This document shows positions 7,061 through 14,824 of a DNA stretch of 40,277 nt, piece by piece. The DNA lies in IMG/VR virus record IMGVR_UViG_3300032278_004274, positions 1-40,277 of that record. The stretch is one strand, 5' to 3'. Within the stretch, counting starts at the first letter, position 1. Each line of letters begins with the position of its first letter. The stretch is from a virus. Below the pieces are notes generated by a model that saw nothing but the letters and a program-made list of their open reading frames with translations, had not been told where the DNA came from and did not search any database. The position numbers and the translations under genes were made by a program.

Positions 7061-7341
7061 GCTGCATCTCCCGACAGAAGCTTCAGGCGGGCGGTCAGGT
7101 CCTTACGACGGGTGCGATACCACTGCTCCAGTTCGACGAGATTCGCCTCGGCGTGGTCCAGCTCTTTGCGCATCCAATCGATTTCGCGAGATGCGCGCTT
7201 TTCCTCGCGATCCAGCGCCCGCAATGCGCGCATCGTCTCGATGCGGGACAGCGTGCGCCGTACCTCGGCAACAACGCGGCCAATGCCTGCGCGCAGTTCG
7301 CGAAAGACCGGGTCATCCCTCAAATGCCTGGGCATAGCCAT
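7057..7341 (-). CDS. coiled-coil hypothetical protein, 94 residues
   Basis: This small basic protein is almost wholly helical. Residues about 25-85 form a continuous heptad-like stretch rich in Arg, Glu and Leu (LSRIETMRALRALDREEK, then DWMRKELDHAEANLVELEQW), typical of a coiled coil. No enzymatic motif is present. It lies in the early operon between another small helical protein and a membrane-anchored protein, and overlaps the latter by four bases. Function is unknown; it might oligomerise or bind nucleic acid through its basic face. Confidence 0.65.
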   Translation of the reverse strand: MAMPRHLRDDPVFRELRAGIGRVVAEVRRTLSRIETMRALRALDREEKRASREIDWMRKELDHAEANLVELEQWYRTRRKDLTARLKLLSGDAA

Positions 7342-7351
7342 GAGGCTCTCC

Positions 7352-7624
7352 TTAGTGGGCGCGCTGCAGGGCCTGTTCGACCTGGCGCTTCGCTTCCGCG
7401 CACTGCTGAATGAGCTGGACCATCAGCTGCACGTTGCCTGTCTCATGGGCAGCGATGATTTGCCTGAGGACATCCCGCGCGGTTTGTGCGAGATCCGCCT
7501 GCTGCTGCAGGACGCCGAACACCCGCCATCCGTATTCCTCGAGCGACTGGGCGTGTCGCACGAGGTCGGCGTGCGACAGCTTCTTTGCATTGGCCAGAGG
7601 CGGACCCTGGATTACCATTGCCAT
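7352..7624 (-). CDS. hypothetical early protein, 90 residues
   Basis: A small helical protein directly after the AAA+ transposition protein, with one base between the stop of that gene and the start of this one. It starts MAMVIQGPPLANAKKLSHAD and continues as helices rich in Gln, Ala and Leu (VLQQQADLAQTARDVLRQII, then LMVQLIQQCAEAKRQVEQAL). No domain recognised and no signal or membrane segment. The position in the operon implies synthesis together with the transposition proteins, but no functional statement can be supported. Confidence 0.65.
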   Translation of the reverse strand: MAMVIQGPPLANAKKLSHADLVRHAQSLEEYGWRVFGVLQQQADLAQTARDVLRQIIAAHETGNVQLMVQLIQQCAEAKRQVEQALQRAH

Positions 7625-7625
7625 G

Positions 7626-8810
7626 TCAGACTCCCCTGATCACGTCGGCGGTGACGGTTGGCACGCCAAGGTCAGCGGCCAGGTTCATGGCGGCGGTCAG
7701 GAGGTTGCCGACCGCGAGGGGATGCAGCAGCGATACGTCTTCAGTGCGCTCGTGGCGATTCGCGCGCAAGGTCAGACGGGCGCGCAGTGCGTCGACGCCG
7801 CTTGCATCGATGATCTCGGCGACGGGCTTGTTGTGACGCCCGAACTTGAACTCCAGGTACTCGTCCAGGCGCGGACCATTCAAAGGAGCCAGCTCGACCA
7901 TTTCGCAGCGCTGAACCACTTCACGCACGTCCTGGTTGCGCTCCGATAGCTTCACCTTGAGCTCGGGCTGACCGATCAGGATGATCGAGAGCAGCTTCTT
8001 GAAGCCCATCTCCAGTTCGAAGAATCGCTTCAGGTGCTTGAGCGTGGGGACGGGCAAGGCATGGGCCTCGTCGATGACCAGGCAGTGCTTGTAGCCCGCG
8101 GCATGGCTTTCCTTGAGTGCCTTGTGCAGCTGGGCGAAGCGGGCTTCCGGGCTGCTCTTGACCTTCTCGAGCGGGGCGACGGACGCCATCAGCGCCTCGG
8201 CGATGTGCGTCGCCTTCAGCGTCTTGCCCTTCTGGTCGTTATCCTCCATGGCGAGCACATAGGGCTTCACCAGAACGACCTGGTGGTGCTCGCGGATGAT
8301 CCGGTCCTCGAGGTCGCGCAGCAGCGTGGTCTTTCCGGCGCCGGATTCTGCGACGACGGCCAGCAGGCCACCGTGCTTGGCCGTGGCCAGCATTGCCTCT
8401 CGCACGTAGCGAATATCGGGGCTGACATACATGTCCTCATGCGACTCGATATCGTCCTGGAACGGGTCGCGGAAGATGCCGAAGTGCTTGCGGGTGGCGG
8501 GCAACAGGATCTGCTTGCGGAGCAGCATGGATTCCTCCTCGGTTTTGATATCCGGTGTTTGCAGTTCAGCGGAAGACGGGGCCGTGGTATCCGTGGCACC
8601 ATCGAAGGCGGTCTCGATCGCGGCATGGCTCACGCCGCGAGCGGTCAGGAAATCGCAGATGCGCTCCTGCAGGTCGGTTTCGTCCAGGCTCTTAGGCCAT
8701 TCGCCGTGGTTCACGATTTGTGCGATCGCCGCGGCCGAGAGACCGAGGTGGTCGGCGAGCGCCGTCTGCTTGCAGCCGGCATCACGCAGGATCGTCTTGA
8801 GATTCAGCAT
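7626..8810 (-). CDS. MuB-like AAA+ transposition target protein with N-terminal HTH
   Basis: This 394-residue ATPase is the partner of the transposase, equivalent to Mu B and BcepMu TnpB, which binds target DNA and stimulates strand transfer. Residues about 5-35 form a Cro/CI-type helix-turn-helix (QTALADHLGLSAAAIAQIV), as in Mu B. The ATPase core has Walker A AESGAGKTT at about 154-162 and Walker B CLVIDEAH at about 243-250, and is of the ExeA-like AAA+ type. The C-terminal part completes the AAA lid. The ATG at 8810 has GAGG six bases upstream. A GTG at 8822 would add four residues. It follows the transposase gene directly. Confidence 0.93.
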   Translation of the reverse strand: MLNLKTILRDAGCKQTALADHLGLSAAAIAQIVNHGEWPKSLDETDLQERICDFLTARGVSHAAIETAFDGATDTTAPSSAELQTPDIKTEEESMLLRKQILLPATRKHFGIFRDPFQDDIESHEDMYVSPDIRYVREAMLATAKHGGLLAVVAESGAGKTTLLRDLEDRIIREHHQVVLVKPYVLAMEDNDQKGKTLKATHIAEALMASVAPLEKVKSSPEARFAQLHKALKESHAAGYKHCLVIDEAHALPVPTLKHLKRFFELEMGFKKLLSIILIGQPELKVKLSERNQDVREVVQRCEMVELAPLNGPRLDEYLEFKFGRHNKPVAEIIDASGVDALRARLTLRANRHERTEDVSLLHPLAVGNLLTAAMNLAADLGVPTVTADVIRGV

Positions 8811-8822
8811 GGGGGACCTCAC

Positions 8823-10610
8823 TCACATTCCGCCGACAGCACGCAGCGGGGTTGGGACGAGCGCGGCAGGCCGTGAAAGCTCCGCCACGATGGAATCGAT
8901 CTGATCGGCCGGCACGCCGTTGGGAAAGCGCTGGGCAAGCCGCTGGTAGTTGTCAGATGTCCAGGCGACGCCGATCGCCTCGATGCGAGACTTGATCTGT
9001 CGTGCGGCATCGACCAGCGACAGCGGCGGAAACTCGACCTTGGGCGCGACCAGGTCGTGCGCGGAACCTCGGCGTGGCAAGTAGGTCGGGAGCTCCGCCT
9101 CGTTGATATGCTTGTAGGGATCGAACAGCCCACCAAACGGCAGGGCTTTGGCTTTGCGCGCCGCCTCGGCATCGGCCGCTGAACTGGTTCCCGTGACCAG
9201 CTGCTCGATCTCCTTGATTGCCTTTTGCGCGGGCGTGTCGGCATGACGATGGAAGGTGTCGCCGATCGATGCCGCGCCGACCGCGAACCCGTATTCATCC
9301 TTAGGCACGACCTTCACCACGTGGTAGACCTCATGGCCGTCTTCTCCCACGAGCACGACCTGGGCGGCGTCTTCGCGCCAAGGATTGCGGGTGATCAGCA
9401 GCTTCTCGTGCACGAGCACGTCAGGGATGGTGGATACGTCGAACTCTTGGCCGCTGAACGACACACGCAGGTTCGGCGTAACCTTGCGGCACACCGGCTC
9501 CGCAACTGCGAGCTCCCTGCAGACATCGATCGAGGGTGCCTTGATCAGCTGGTCGGCCCGAATGGTCATCCAGGCGTGGCTGCGTGTCTTGCCGTGGCGG
9601 CTATGTACCGCCGTGGCATTGAAGTGCATGCGCCATTTGCGGGCCAGCGCGTTAAGCTCTTCGAGACTTCCCACCGGCTGGAACTTCAGACCGGGCTCGA
9701 GCTTGCGCTCGATGATGTTTCGCGCGTTCTCGACTTGACCGGTGACGCGGGCGTTGCCTGGCTTATGCACAATCGGCCGAATGCCGAGGGATCGGCACAA
9801 GTTGCGTGTCATGGCCGACGTGTTGGCCGAGCCCGGATCCATCATGAGGATGTGGGGCACGCCGTGCATCATGTCGGCATCGCCACGCTCCTGCATCGCG
9901 TTGATGAGGATGGAGCAGAGGTTCTCGCCCGATTCGGCACCTAGCACATACTCGACATAGATCCAGCCGCTGGTGTGGTCGGTGATCTCATAACTCCATA
10001 CCCTGTTTTGCGCGATCCGCGCGAGGTTGCGCGGCTTGTTCTTATAGAACTGGTCGTGTGCCATGATCCGCAGTCCCTGGGCACGGCCTTCTCCCGGCGT
10101 CAGGTAGTACAGCACGCACAGGCTGGCATCGACCTGCCACACATGATTCGGGTGGCGGCTTGCGAGCTGAGTCACCGGCGCCGGGGCGAGCAATTGCTCA
10201 GGATGAAGACCGTAGCCACGCAGCGCGCGGTTGATGGTCGACTCGGACAATGGCCGCACCTCGCCTGTGTCGGGGTCCACATGCTCGGCACGGATCATGC
10301 CGTTCTTCCGCAGGCCTTCGACGGCATCAATGACGGAATAGAGCTGCTTGGTCGCATTCTTGCGGGCCGATTCCATCAGCAACGCTGAGATCATCATGGC
10401 TTCGTCACGGCCCAGCGCTGTCTGGCCAGCGTCACTGCGGCGTTTGCGGGGAGTTACCACGGCGACCTCTTTGATCTTGCGCGCCAGCGTCGCCCGGGAC
10501 AGCCCAAGCTCCTTGCATGCCGCGTCGTAGATGGCACCCTTCTGGCCGTGGCCCGCACAGCGGGCGGCCTGGGCAACGCCAACCAGTCGTTCGGTCAGAA
10601 CGGCGCTCAT
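8823..10610 (-). CDS. DDE transposase (MuA/TnpA type)
   Basis: This 595-residue protein catalyses replicative transposition of the phage. An N-terminal DNA-binding part (LGLSRATLARKIKE, around 36-48) precedes the integrase-type catalytic core (rve fold). The likely catalytic triad is D161 in VWQVDAS, D258 in MMDPGS and E294 in GQVENA, with 35 residues between the last two, the classic D-35-E spacing. The C-terminal part includes a Mu-type beta-barrel (about 390-450) and a tail that would contact the AAA+ partner. It is nearer to BcepMu-type TnpA than to Mu A in overall arrangement, by memory. The gene starts four bases after the preceding stop. Confidence 0.95.
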   Translation of the reverse strand: MSAVLTERLVGVAQAARCAGHGQKGAIYDAACKELGLSRATLARKIKEVAVVTPRKRRSDAGQTALGRDEAMMISALLMESARKNATKQLYSVIDAVEGLRKNGMIRAEHVDPDTGEVRPLSESTINRALRGYGLHPEQLLAPAPVTQLASRHPNHVWQVDASLCVLYYLTPGEGRAQGLRIMAHDQFYKNKPRNLARIAQNRVWSYEITDHTSGWIYVEYVLGAESGENLCSILINAMQERGDADMMHGVPHILMMDPGSANTSAMTRNLCRSLGIRPIVHKPGNARVTGQVENARNIIERKLEPGLKFQPVGSLEELNALARKWRMHFNATAVHSRHGKTRSHAWMTIRADQLIKAPSIDVCRELAVAEPVCRKVTPNLRVSFSGQEFDVSTIPDVLVHEKLLITRNPWREDAAQVVLVGEDGHEVYHVVKVVPKDEYGFAVGAASIGDTFHRHADTPAQKAIKEIEQLVTGTSSAADAEAARKAKALPFGGLFDPYKHINEAELPTYLPRRGSAHDLVAPKVEFPPLSLVDAARQIKSRIEAIGVAWTSDNYQRLAQRFPNGVPADQIDSIVAELSRPAALVPTPLRAVGGM

Positions 10611-10613
10611 GGG

Positions 10614-11525
10614 TCAGTCCTCCCGGGTGGCGCCGGACTTGAGCCAGTCGGGCATCGGGTCGCCCGACGGCGCCTCGGGTATGTCAAACTCGGAGCGCAG
10701 CTCGTTCACGGCAAGCTCGACCTGGCAAAGCAAGCCCGCCATGAAGGCGCTATGGGCGGCGCCGTGCTTGTCCGAGTGTTCGGCGAGCGCCTGGAAGGCG
10801 GCGCGTATCTTGCCGCGGACAACCGCTTCGGCCTCGAACGCAAAGGCGCTGGCTTCCTTGCGCAGTTCCTCGCCCTCCTGGTCAGGGTCCGGCGTGACGA
10901 TGCGGGGCTTCTTCTTGTTCAGCTTCGCGGCTAGCTCGTCGATTTTTTCGTTCTTCTCCGACAGCAGTCGACCTTGGGCATCAGCGTTTTCGCGCGATTC
11001 GCGGAGCGAAGCACGCAGTTCCCTAACGCTCATGCGATCTACGTCGTCCAACTTGAGACCGGCGACGGTTCCGCCATCAGCCAACTCAGCGAGGTCCTCA
11101 TCGTCCTCTGCCACCAGTTCGAACAGCTTTGCCTTGCCCAAAACCGACAACGTTGTCGCTTTTGATTGGAGCGCCGGGGACAGGTACTTGAGAGCGGCCT
11201 TCATCATGCGCTGCGCGGCCCGCTCGTGAATGCCGAGCGCGCTCTCCACGATGGTCACGAATTCCCCGTGCGCCTCGTTTTCCTTTAGGAGAATGAGCCT
11301 CTTGCCCGCCTCCAGCATGGCTTCCGCAGACTGAGCCATGTAGAACCGCGTTTCGGAGACGATGCGAGTGCGGTCATACGGCAGCCCATCGCCGAACTGG
11401 TCGGCGATGGCCGTTGTGCGCTGGTCCAGCAGGTTCTGTGCTGCGACCGCTGCCGGCAGGCTCGGCGTGTCGGCCTCCGACACGATCACCGCCGCAGGTG
11501 CGGTTTGGGTTGGCTTGCGAGCCAT
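10614..11525 (-). CDS. DUF3102-like phage protein
   Basis: This 303-residue protein is similar in pattern to DUF3102 proteins that occur in the early regions of transposable and other phages. Residues about 60-115 carry the characteristic string: a helix with AMLEAGKRLILLKENEAHG, then GEFVTIVESALGIHERAAQRMM, which resembles a ParB-like or HTH segment. Residues about 165-205 form a charged coiled coil. The C-terminal helices end in PDWLKSGATRED. It may bind DNA but no specific function is established. It is immediately upstream of the transposase gene and was probably acquired with it. Confidence 0.8.
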   Translation of the reverse strand: MARKPTQTAPAAVIVSEADTPSLPAAVAAQNLLDQRTTAIADQFGDGLPYDRTRIVSETRFYMAQSAEAMLEAGKRLILLKENEAHGEFVTIVESALGIHERAAQRMMKAALKYLSPALQSKATTLSVLGKAKLFELVAEDDEDLAELADGGTVAGLKLDDVDRMSVRELRASLRESRENADAQGRLLSEKNEKIDELAAKLNKKKPRIVTPDPDQEGEELRKEASAFAFEAEAVVRGKIRAAFQALAEHSDKHGAAHSAFMAGLLCQVELAVNELRSEFDIPEAPSGDPMPDWLKSGATRED

Positions 11526-11537
11526 CGTTGACTCTCC

Positions 11538-11849
11538 TTAGAGGTTTGAACTGAGGCGACGCCGCGACTCCTCGATGCGCGACTGGGCGCCGTCAAGGGA
11601 TTGCAGAATCGCGATGGCGTGCCGCGCGAGTTGGTGCGACGGGCGGATGCGGCTCGTCTCAGGGATGCGCTCGGCGAACCCCTTCTCCTCCAGCGTGGCG
11701 ACGTAACGGGTGATGGCGCTCGGGTCGAGGCCCGTGGCACGGGACAGTTCGGTCGGCGAGAGACCGTGCGCGAAGTGCCCGAGCAACACGGCCAGCACGT
11801 CCAGGACTTTCCCGGCCGACTGGACGGCGGGCTTCTTGTCAGCGACCAT
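11538..11849 (-). CDS. IclR-type winged-helix DNA-binding protein
   Basis: This 103-residue protein consists mainly of an IclR-like N-terminal winged helix. VQSAGKVLDVLAVLLGHFAHG is the first helix, LSPTELSRATGLDPSAITRYV the helix-turn-helix, and LEEKGFAERI the wing. The effector domain of full IclR proteins is absent, so it is a stand-alone DNA-binding protein, probably an early regulator. I chose the ATG at 11849, with AGGA upstream; a GTG at 11882 has a poorer context. It overlaps the end of the previous gene by 11 bp. Confidence 0.78.
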   Translation of the reverse strand: MVADKKPAVQSAGKVLDVLAVLLGHFAHGLSPTELSRATGLDPSAITRYVATLEEKGFAERIPETSRIRPSHQLARHAIAILQSLDGAQSRIEESRRRLSSNL

Positions 11850-12138
11850 GGCGGCGGTCCTGCCAGTGCTTTGCGCGACCACCGTCGTGCTTCACTACCC
11901 ACCGGCGCGCATCTGCGAAGCCGGTGACACTGTGAAGGCTGCATTCGAAGCCGTGACGGAAGAACCAGCCGCCCCCAGTTCCGTGGTGGACGACAAGGGT
12001 GTCTTTCAGCCTGTTGTATCGGCGCAGGCTCACGCGGTACCGATGGCAGCGGCCGTCGGCGCGCTCCACTGTCACGATTGCGCCGCCGGTAATGCGGCGG
12101 GCCTTGATGTGTGCCGGGGATGGCAGATCGGCGTGCAT
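11839..12138 (-). CDS. hypothetical basic protein, 99 residues
   Basis: This frame begins at an ATG sharing one base with the previous stop (TGATG) and has GGGAGAG upstream. It encodes a basic protein that looks beta-rich in its first half (ITGGAIVTVERADGRCHRYR, then LKDTLVVHHGTGGGW) and ends in a basic tail. The frame stays open far upstream, but the coupling signal and ribosome site mark the real start. No family recognised. The strongly basic composition would suit nucleic-acid binding, which is only inference. Confidence 0.6.
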   Translation of the reverse strand: MHADLPSPAHIKARRITGGAIVTVERADGRCHRYRVSLRRYNRLKDTLVVHHGTGGGWFFRHGFECSLHSVTGFADARRWVVKHDGGRAKHWQDRRHGR

Positions 12139-12491
12139 CACCACTCTCCCATCAGGCCGTCCAAAGCGGCAAGCTGCAGCGCGCTTGTCCTTTTCAGGTT
12201 GACGATTGCGATCACGCACAACTCGCAGTCGAACTCCCCACCGCGCACTGCCTGAAGGCAAGGATCTGTCGCCCGCTCCAACAACGCGGCTTCGGCGGTT
12301 GATGCGAGCGCCATTGCTACATCCCACCGCGAGAGGGCTTGCCGATAGGACGACACAGCATGCTCCCGAAGATCGAGAGACCTGATCAGCGAATTGCGAA
12401 AGAAGACCGGTATCGGGACCACTTTCGTCGGTTCCAGGGTGTGCGAACCGCCAGCGGCGCGATGCGCCCTGTCCTGATCCATGAGCAGCAT
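12138..12491 (-). CDS. hypothetical early protein, 117 residues
   Basis: This frame starts at an ATG with AGGAG seven bases upstream; a TTG two codons earlier is less likely. It encodes a mixed alpha/beta protein with a hydrophobic C-terminal half containing ELCVIAIVNLKRTSALQLAA and a central helix rich in Ala and Leu. No motif identifies it. It sits second in the early operon, only two bases after the HTH gene, so it should be among the first proteins made upon induction. Confidence 0.6.
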   Translation of the reverse strand: MLLMDQDRAHRAAGGSHTLEPTKVVPIPVFFRNSLIRSLDLREHAVSSYRQALSRWDVAMALASTAEAALLERATDPCLQAVRGGEFDCELCVIAIVNLKRTSALQLAALDGLMGEW

Positions 12492-12493
12492 GA

Positions 12494-12970
12494 TCAAGCT
12501 CCTATGAGGTCGAGATCGGGTTGTGTGTGTTTGTGGATATTTCCGCGATGCCAGGCAAGTGCGCCCATGCCTGACTCGATGTCGGCGAGGGTCTGCTCCG
12601 CCTCGCGGGTGCCGTCAGCGAAGGCCAGAATGGCGCCGACGGCGGTGTTGAGCAGCGACTGGAGTTCCTGGACGTCCGTCGCCTGGACTGATCTGCCCGT
12701 CGGGATGTCGATCAGCAGCTTGCCGCCGCTCGCGGCCAGCCAGCGGGTCGCGAAGTCGATTCCACATGCGGCCTCAAAGGGGCGCACCATCACCAGGGGG
12801 ATTCGCCCGGTCTGGAGCCACTTGTAGACGGTCCAGTGGTCGGCGATGCCCATTTGCTCGGCGATGCGTTCGACCGAGCGGTTGTGTCGCTCGCGAGCAA
12901 AGTCCTTGCACAGTTCCAGCGCCTGGCGCAGGCTCGTCGGTTGGATGCGTTTCCAGTTCCGGCGGGTCAT
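12494..12970 (-). CDS. phage HTH regulatory protein, first early gene
   Basis: This 158-residue protein is the first gene of the leftward early operon. A helix-turn-helix covers about residues 29-57 (NRSVERIAEQMGIADHWTVY followed by KWLQTGRIP). The region after it, with VMVRPFEAACGIDFATRWLA, fits phage regulatory proteins of the CII/CP76 type or the equivalent protein of BcepMu-like phages, but I cannot decide between them. The C-terminal half is helical and acidic. GGAGC lies upstream of the ATG. As first early gene it could act in the lysis-lysogeny decision together with the Ner-like protein. Confidence 0.75.
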   Translation of the reverse strand: MTRRNWKRIQPTSLRQALELCKDFARERHNRSVERIAEQMGIADHWTVYKWLQTGRIPLVMVRPFEAACGIDFATRWLAASGGKLLIDIPTGRSVQATDVQELQSLLNTAVGAILAFADGTREAEQTLADIESGMGALAWHRGNIHKHTQPDLDLIGA

Positions 12971-13080
12971 TGGAAGCTCCGTTTACCTTGGTTTTCCAAA
13001 CAAAGTCCCGCGTTGCTGCTGGTACAAGACATTTGCGCCATGTACGCTTGGCGGTAGATAATTCGCACAGGAACAGGCTG
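12971..13080. promoter_or_regulatory. divergent promoter region of the early operon
   Basis: About 110 bp separate the first leftward early gene from a rightward small gene. A short dyad TTGG-TTTT-CCAA lies at 12988-12999, just before the leftward start, and could be an operator for the Ner-like or HTH protein. On the minus strand TTGTAC followed 17 bases later by TTTGTT is a weak promoter candidate. No strong consensus promoter is visible. Confidence 0.4.
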
Positions 13081-13326
13081 ATGGACGACACCCAACGCAT
13101 TCAGCAACTGGAGGGGCAAGTCAATGCACTGGCTCATGCTTGGCTCACTCTTGTCGCTGCCCTGGAAACCCAGGAAGGCTTTGATGCTGCCGGCTTGCAG
13201 GCTTCTCTGCGCAAGCGTCGCTGGCCACAAAACCCGGCGTTGAATGCCGAGGCGCGTCCGACCTTGAGCTGGTTGTGCGATTGCCTTGACGAGGCGCGCA
13301 CGACTCGCCAATCCGGAGGGCGTTGA
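13081..13326 (+). CDS. hypothetical small protein, 81 residues
   Basis: This small rightward gene stands between the early operon and the Ner-like gene, both leftward. It begins MDDTQRIQQLEGQVNALAHA, an amphipathic helix with heptad spacing that could form a short coiled coil, and continues with further helices. It contains two cysteines close to the end (LSWLCDCLDE). AGGAAC and CAGG lie upstream of the start. Small proteins of this type are frequent near the repressor of Burkholderiales prophages, but their role is unknown to me. Confidence 0.6.
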   Translation: MDDTQRIQQLEGQVNALAHAWLTLVAALETQEGFDAAGLQASLRKRRWPQNPALNAEARPTLSWLCDCLDEARTTRQSGGR

Positions 13327-13362
13327 TGGGGAAGCCGAAGCGGTCGTGCATGGCGAGCGACC

Positions 13363-13605
13363 TCAGGCAGCGGCGCGCTGGCGGACTGGACCCAAAGCCT
13401 TGGCGGGATCCACGCAGATCTCGCCAGCCTTGAGGCCGAGCTTGATAGCGATTTCGTGGGCCTGGCCGCGGACGCATTTCTTGCGGCCACCCAGGACCTC
13501 GAACACCAGGTTCGGGGAGAACTTGTTGGCGATCGCCCACTGGGTGATCGAAATACCTTTGGACTGAAGCTCTGCACGAGCTTCGTCTGCGGTACGTAGT
13601 TTCAT
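13363..13605 (-). CDS. Ner/Cro-like DNA-binding regulator
   Basis: This 80-residue protein has a compact helix-turn-helix: ELQSKGISITQWAIANKFSP is helix two and the turn, NLVFEVLGGRKKCVRG the recognition region, and HEIAIKLGLKAGEIC a following helix. The pattern fits small phage regulators that keep the repressor gene off during lytic growth, such as Ner of Mu or the small HTH proteins of BcepMu-like phages. The ATG at 13605 has AAGGAG five bases upstream. It is divergent from the repressor, with the operators between them. An in-frame upstream ATG at 13737 lies within the operators and was rejected. Confidence 0.8.
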   Translation of the reverse strand: MKLRTADEARAELQSKGISITQWAIANKFSPNLVFEVLGGRKKCVRGQAHEIAIKLGLKAGEICVDPAKALGPVRQRAAA

Positions 13606-13686
13606 GTTTGCTCCTTCAGAGGGGCACCGGCACTTGGCAGAGTGCCGACTAAGTTGCCGTTCGGAGAGGGACGGTGTGAGTGAATT

Positions 13687-13735
13687 ATTGCTCAATATTT
13701 TGAGCAATGCAATAAGGAAGCTCAAATTTATGAGC
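13687..13735. promoter_or_regulatory. two identical repressor operators, GCTCA-N6-TGAGC
   Basis: Operator 1 (13687-13708) is a perfect dyad ATTGCTCAA-TATT-TTGAGCAAT. Operator 2 (13720-13735) is GCTCA-AATTTA-TGAGC and covers the ATG of the repressor at 13730. Both contain the same five-base half-sites with a six-base centre, 30 bp apart or about three helical turns, so two dimers could bind on one face. The layout implies autoregulation of the repressor and control of the divergent Ner-like gene. Confidence 0.85.
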
Positions 13736-14143
13736 AACTATCAGGAGCGCTTTGCCGAGGAAATCGAACGCGTCGGCGGCGTGTCTGCGGTCGCGTCTAG
13801 TCTCGGCGTGGCCAGAAACACGATCTACAACTGGATTGCAAAAGGAAACGTCCCCTTGGCGAGCCTCATGGGGCTTGCCAGTCTGTTGGGTGTCGACGTG
13901 AACTACGTGCTGACAGGCCAGCGGTCGTCCGCTGACCTGAGTACCGAGGAGAGCCTATTGCTGAGCCGCTATCGCCAGGCATCACCGGCAGTGAAGCTTG
14001 CCGTGCAAGGGGCGTTGCTTGGCGGCACAGCACCAGCCGGCAGTACGTTCGTGACCCACGGGAACGTGGGGCAAGTGATCCACGGCGACGTGGTCAACAC
14101 GGAGCCTCTCTTCGTTGGCGGCGAGCCGAAGAAAAGGAAGTAG
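13730..14143 (+). CDS. phage repressor (CI/c-like, XRE-type HTH)
   Basis: This 137-residue protein has an XRE-type helix-turn-helix at about residues 14-40 (ERVGGVSAVASSLGVARNTI then YNWIAKGNVP), followed by LLGVDVNYVLTG, the usual end of this domain in lambda-like repressors. It lacks a LexA-type peptidase domain, so induction probably does not depend on RecA-stimulated self-cleavage. The C-terminal tail carries GNVGQVIHGDV (about 111-121), a motif also found in the nearby membrane protein at 14397-14735. AAGGAAG precedes the ATG by nine bases, and an operator overlaps the start codon. Position between the early and late arms fits a Mu-like c repressor. Confidence 0.88.
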   Translation: MSNYQERFAEEIERVGGVSAVASSLGVARNTIYNWIAKGNVPLASLMGLASLLGVDVNYVLTGQRSSADLSTEESLLLSRYRQASPAVKLAVQGALLGGTAPAGSTFVTHGNVGQVIHGDVVNTEPLFVGGEPKKRK

Positions 14144-14396
14144 CAGGAGCCGTCACAAGGTGGGCAGGTCCAACGGCAACCATCATTGGTGCGCGCATAG
14201 AACGCACCGGTCTGTCGGAATCGGATGCATACTGCCCCTCCGTCATGGAACGTCAGCCTGGAGCGGCCGCTATCAAGACCTGGCCGTGACCATTTCTGCT
14301 TACTTGCTGAAAGAATGTCTTCACCAAACTCACTGAGAATCACCGACAGCTAAACGCCAATCGGAGGAAGGCGATACCGTTTCTCCGTATAGAGCG

Positions 14397-14735
14397 ATGG
14401 CATATTTCAGCGACCGTTCGATGGAAGGGAGCGGCGCGCAGCGGCGGGCATCCTACAAGGGTCAGCCGCATTTTGTCGGAGTTCCGGGGATGGTTTGGAA
14501 GATCGATATTCGTGGGAACGTAGCCCAGTTGGTTTATGGCGACGTGTATCAGTTGCCTCCTGCGGCCTCGGAACGCAGCCTCAAGCACACCCGGGCAAGA
14601 CACCGCCGGCACCTGTGCATTTGCATCCTGGTCGCCATGGTTCTTGGGTTTTCTCTCGGCCGATTCGGACCTGCGATTCAAAGTGCAATCAACGGCGAGG
14701 TGAGTCCACCAGGATCGTGTACGCCATCGCGCTAG
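14397..14735 (+). CDS. tail-anchored membrane protein with repressor-like GNV-GDV motif
   Basis: This 112-residue protein has a soluble N-terminal part, a basic stretch (KHTRARHRRH, about 63-72) and one hydrophobic segment at about 73-92 (LCICILVAMVLGFSLG), then a short tail. The basic stretch predicts that the N-terminal part stays in the cytoplasm. That part contains RGNVAQLVYGDV (about 39-50), clearly similar to GNVGQVIHGDV in the repressor. Function is unknown; a link to the repressor, for instance as a membrane partner, is inference. No good ribosome site precedes the ATG, so the start is uncertain. The 253 bp before it hold no gene I can support. Confidence 0.6.
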   Translation: MAYFSDRSMEGSGAQRRASYKGQPHFVGVPGMVWKIDIRGNVAQLVYGDVYQLPPAASERSLKHTRARHRRHLCICILVAMVLGFSLGRFGPAIQSAINGEVSPPGSCTPSR

Positions 14736-14824
14736 GGCACTGGCGAAATCTAGGTAACTCGCGCAACAGAATCGTCAATTTTCTACTGCATTCTTAGCGG
14801 CCTCACATGAATGGGGTGCTAACA

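Noticed and set aside
11486-11944. 152-residue frame overlapping the IclR-type gene
   Set aside because: Low-complexity Arg/Ser/Pro sequence typical of an off-frame reading; the IclR-like frame has a real domain.
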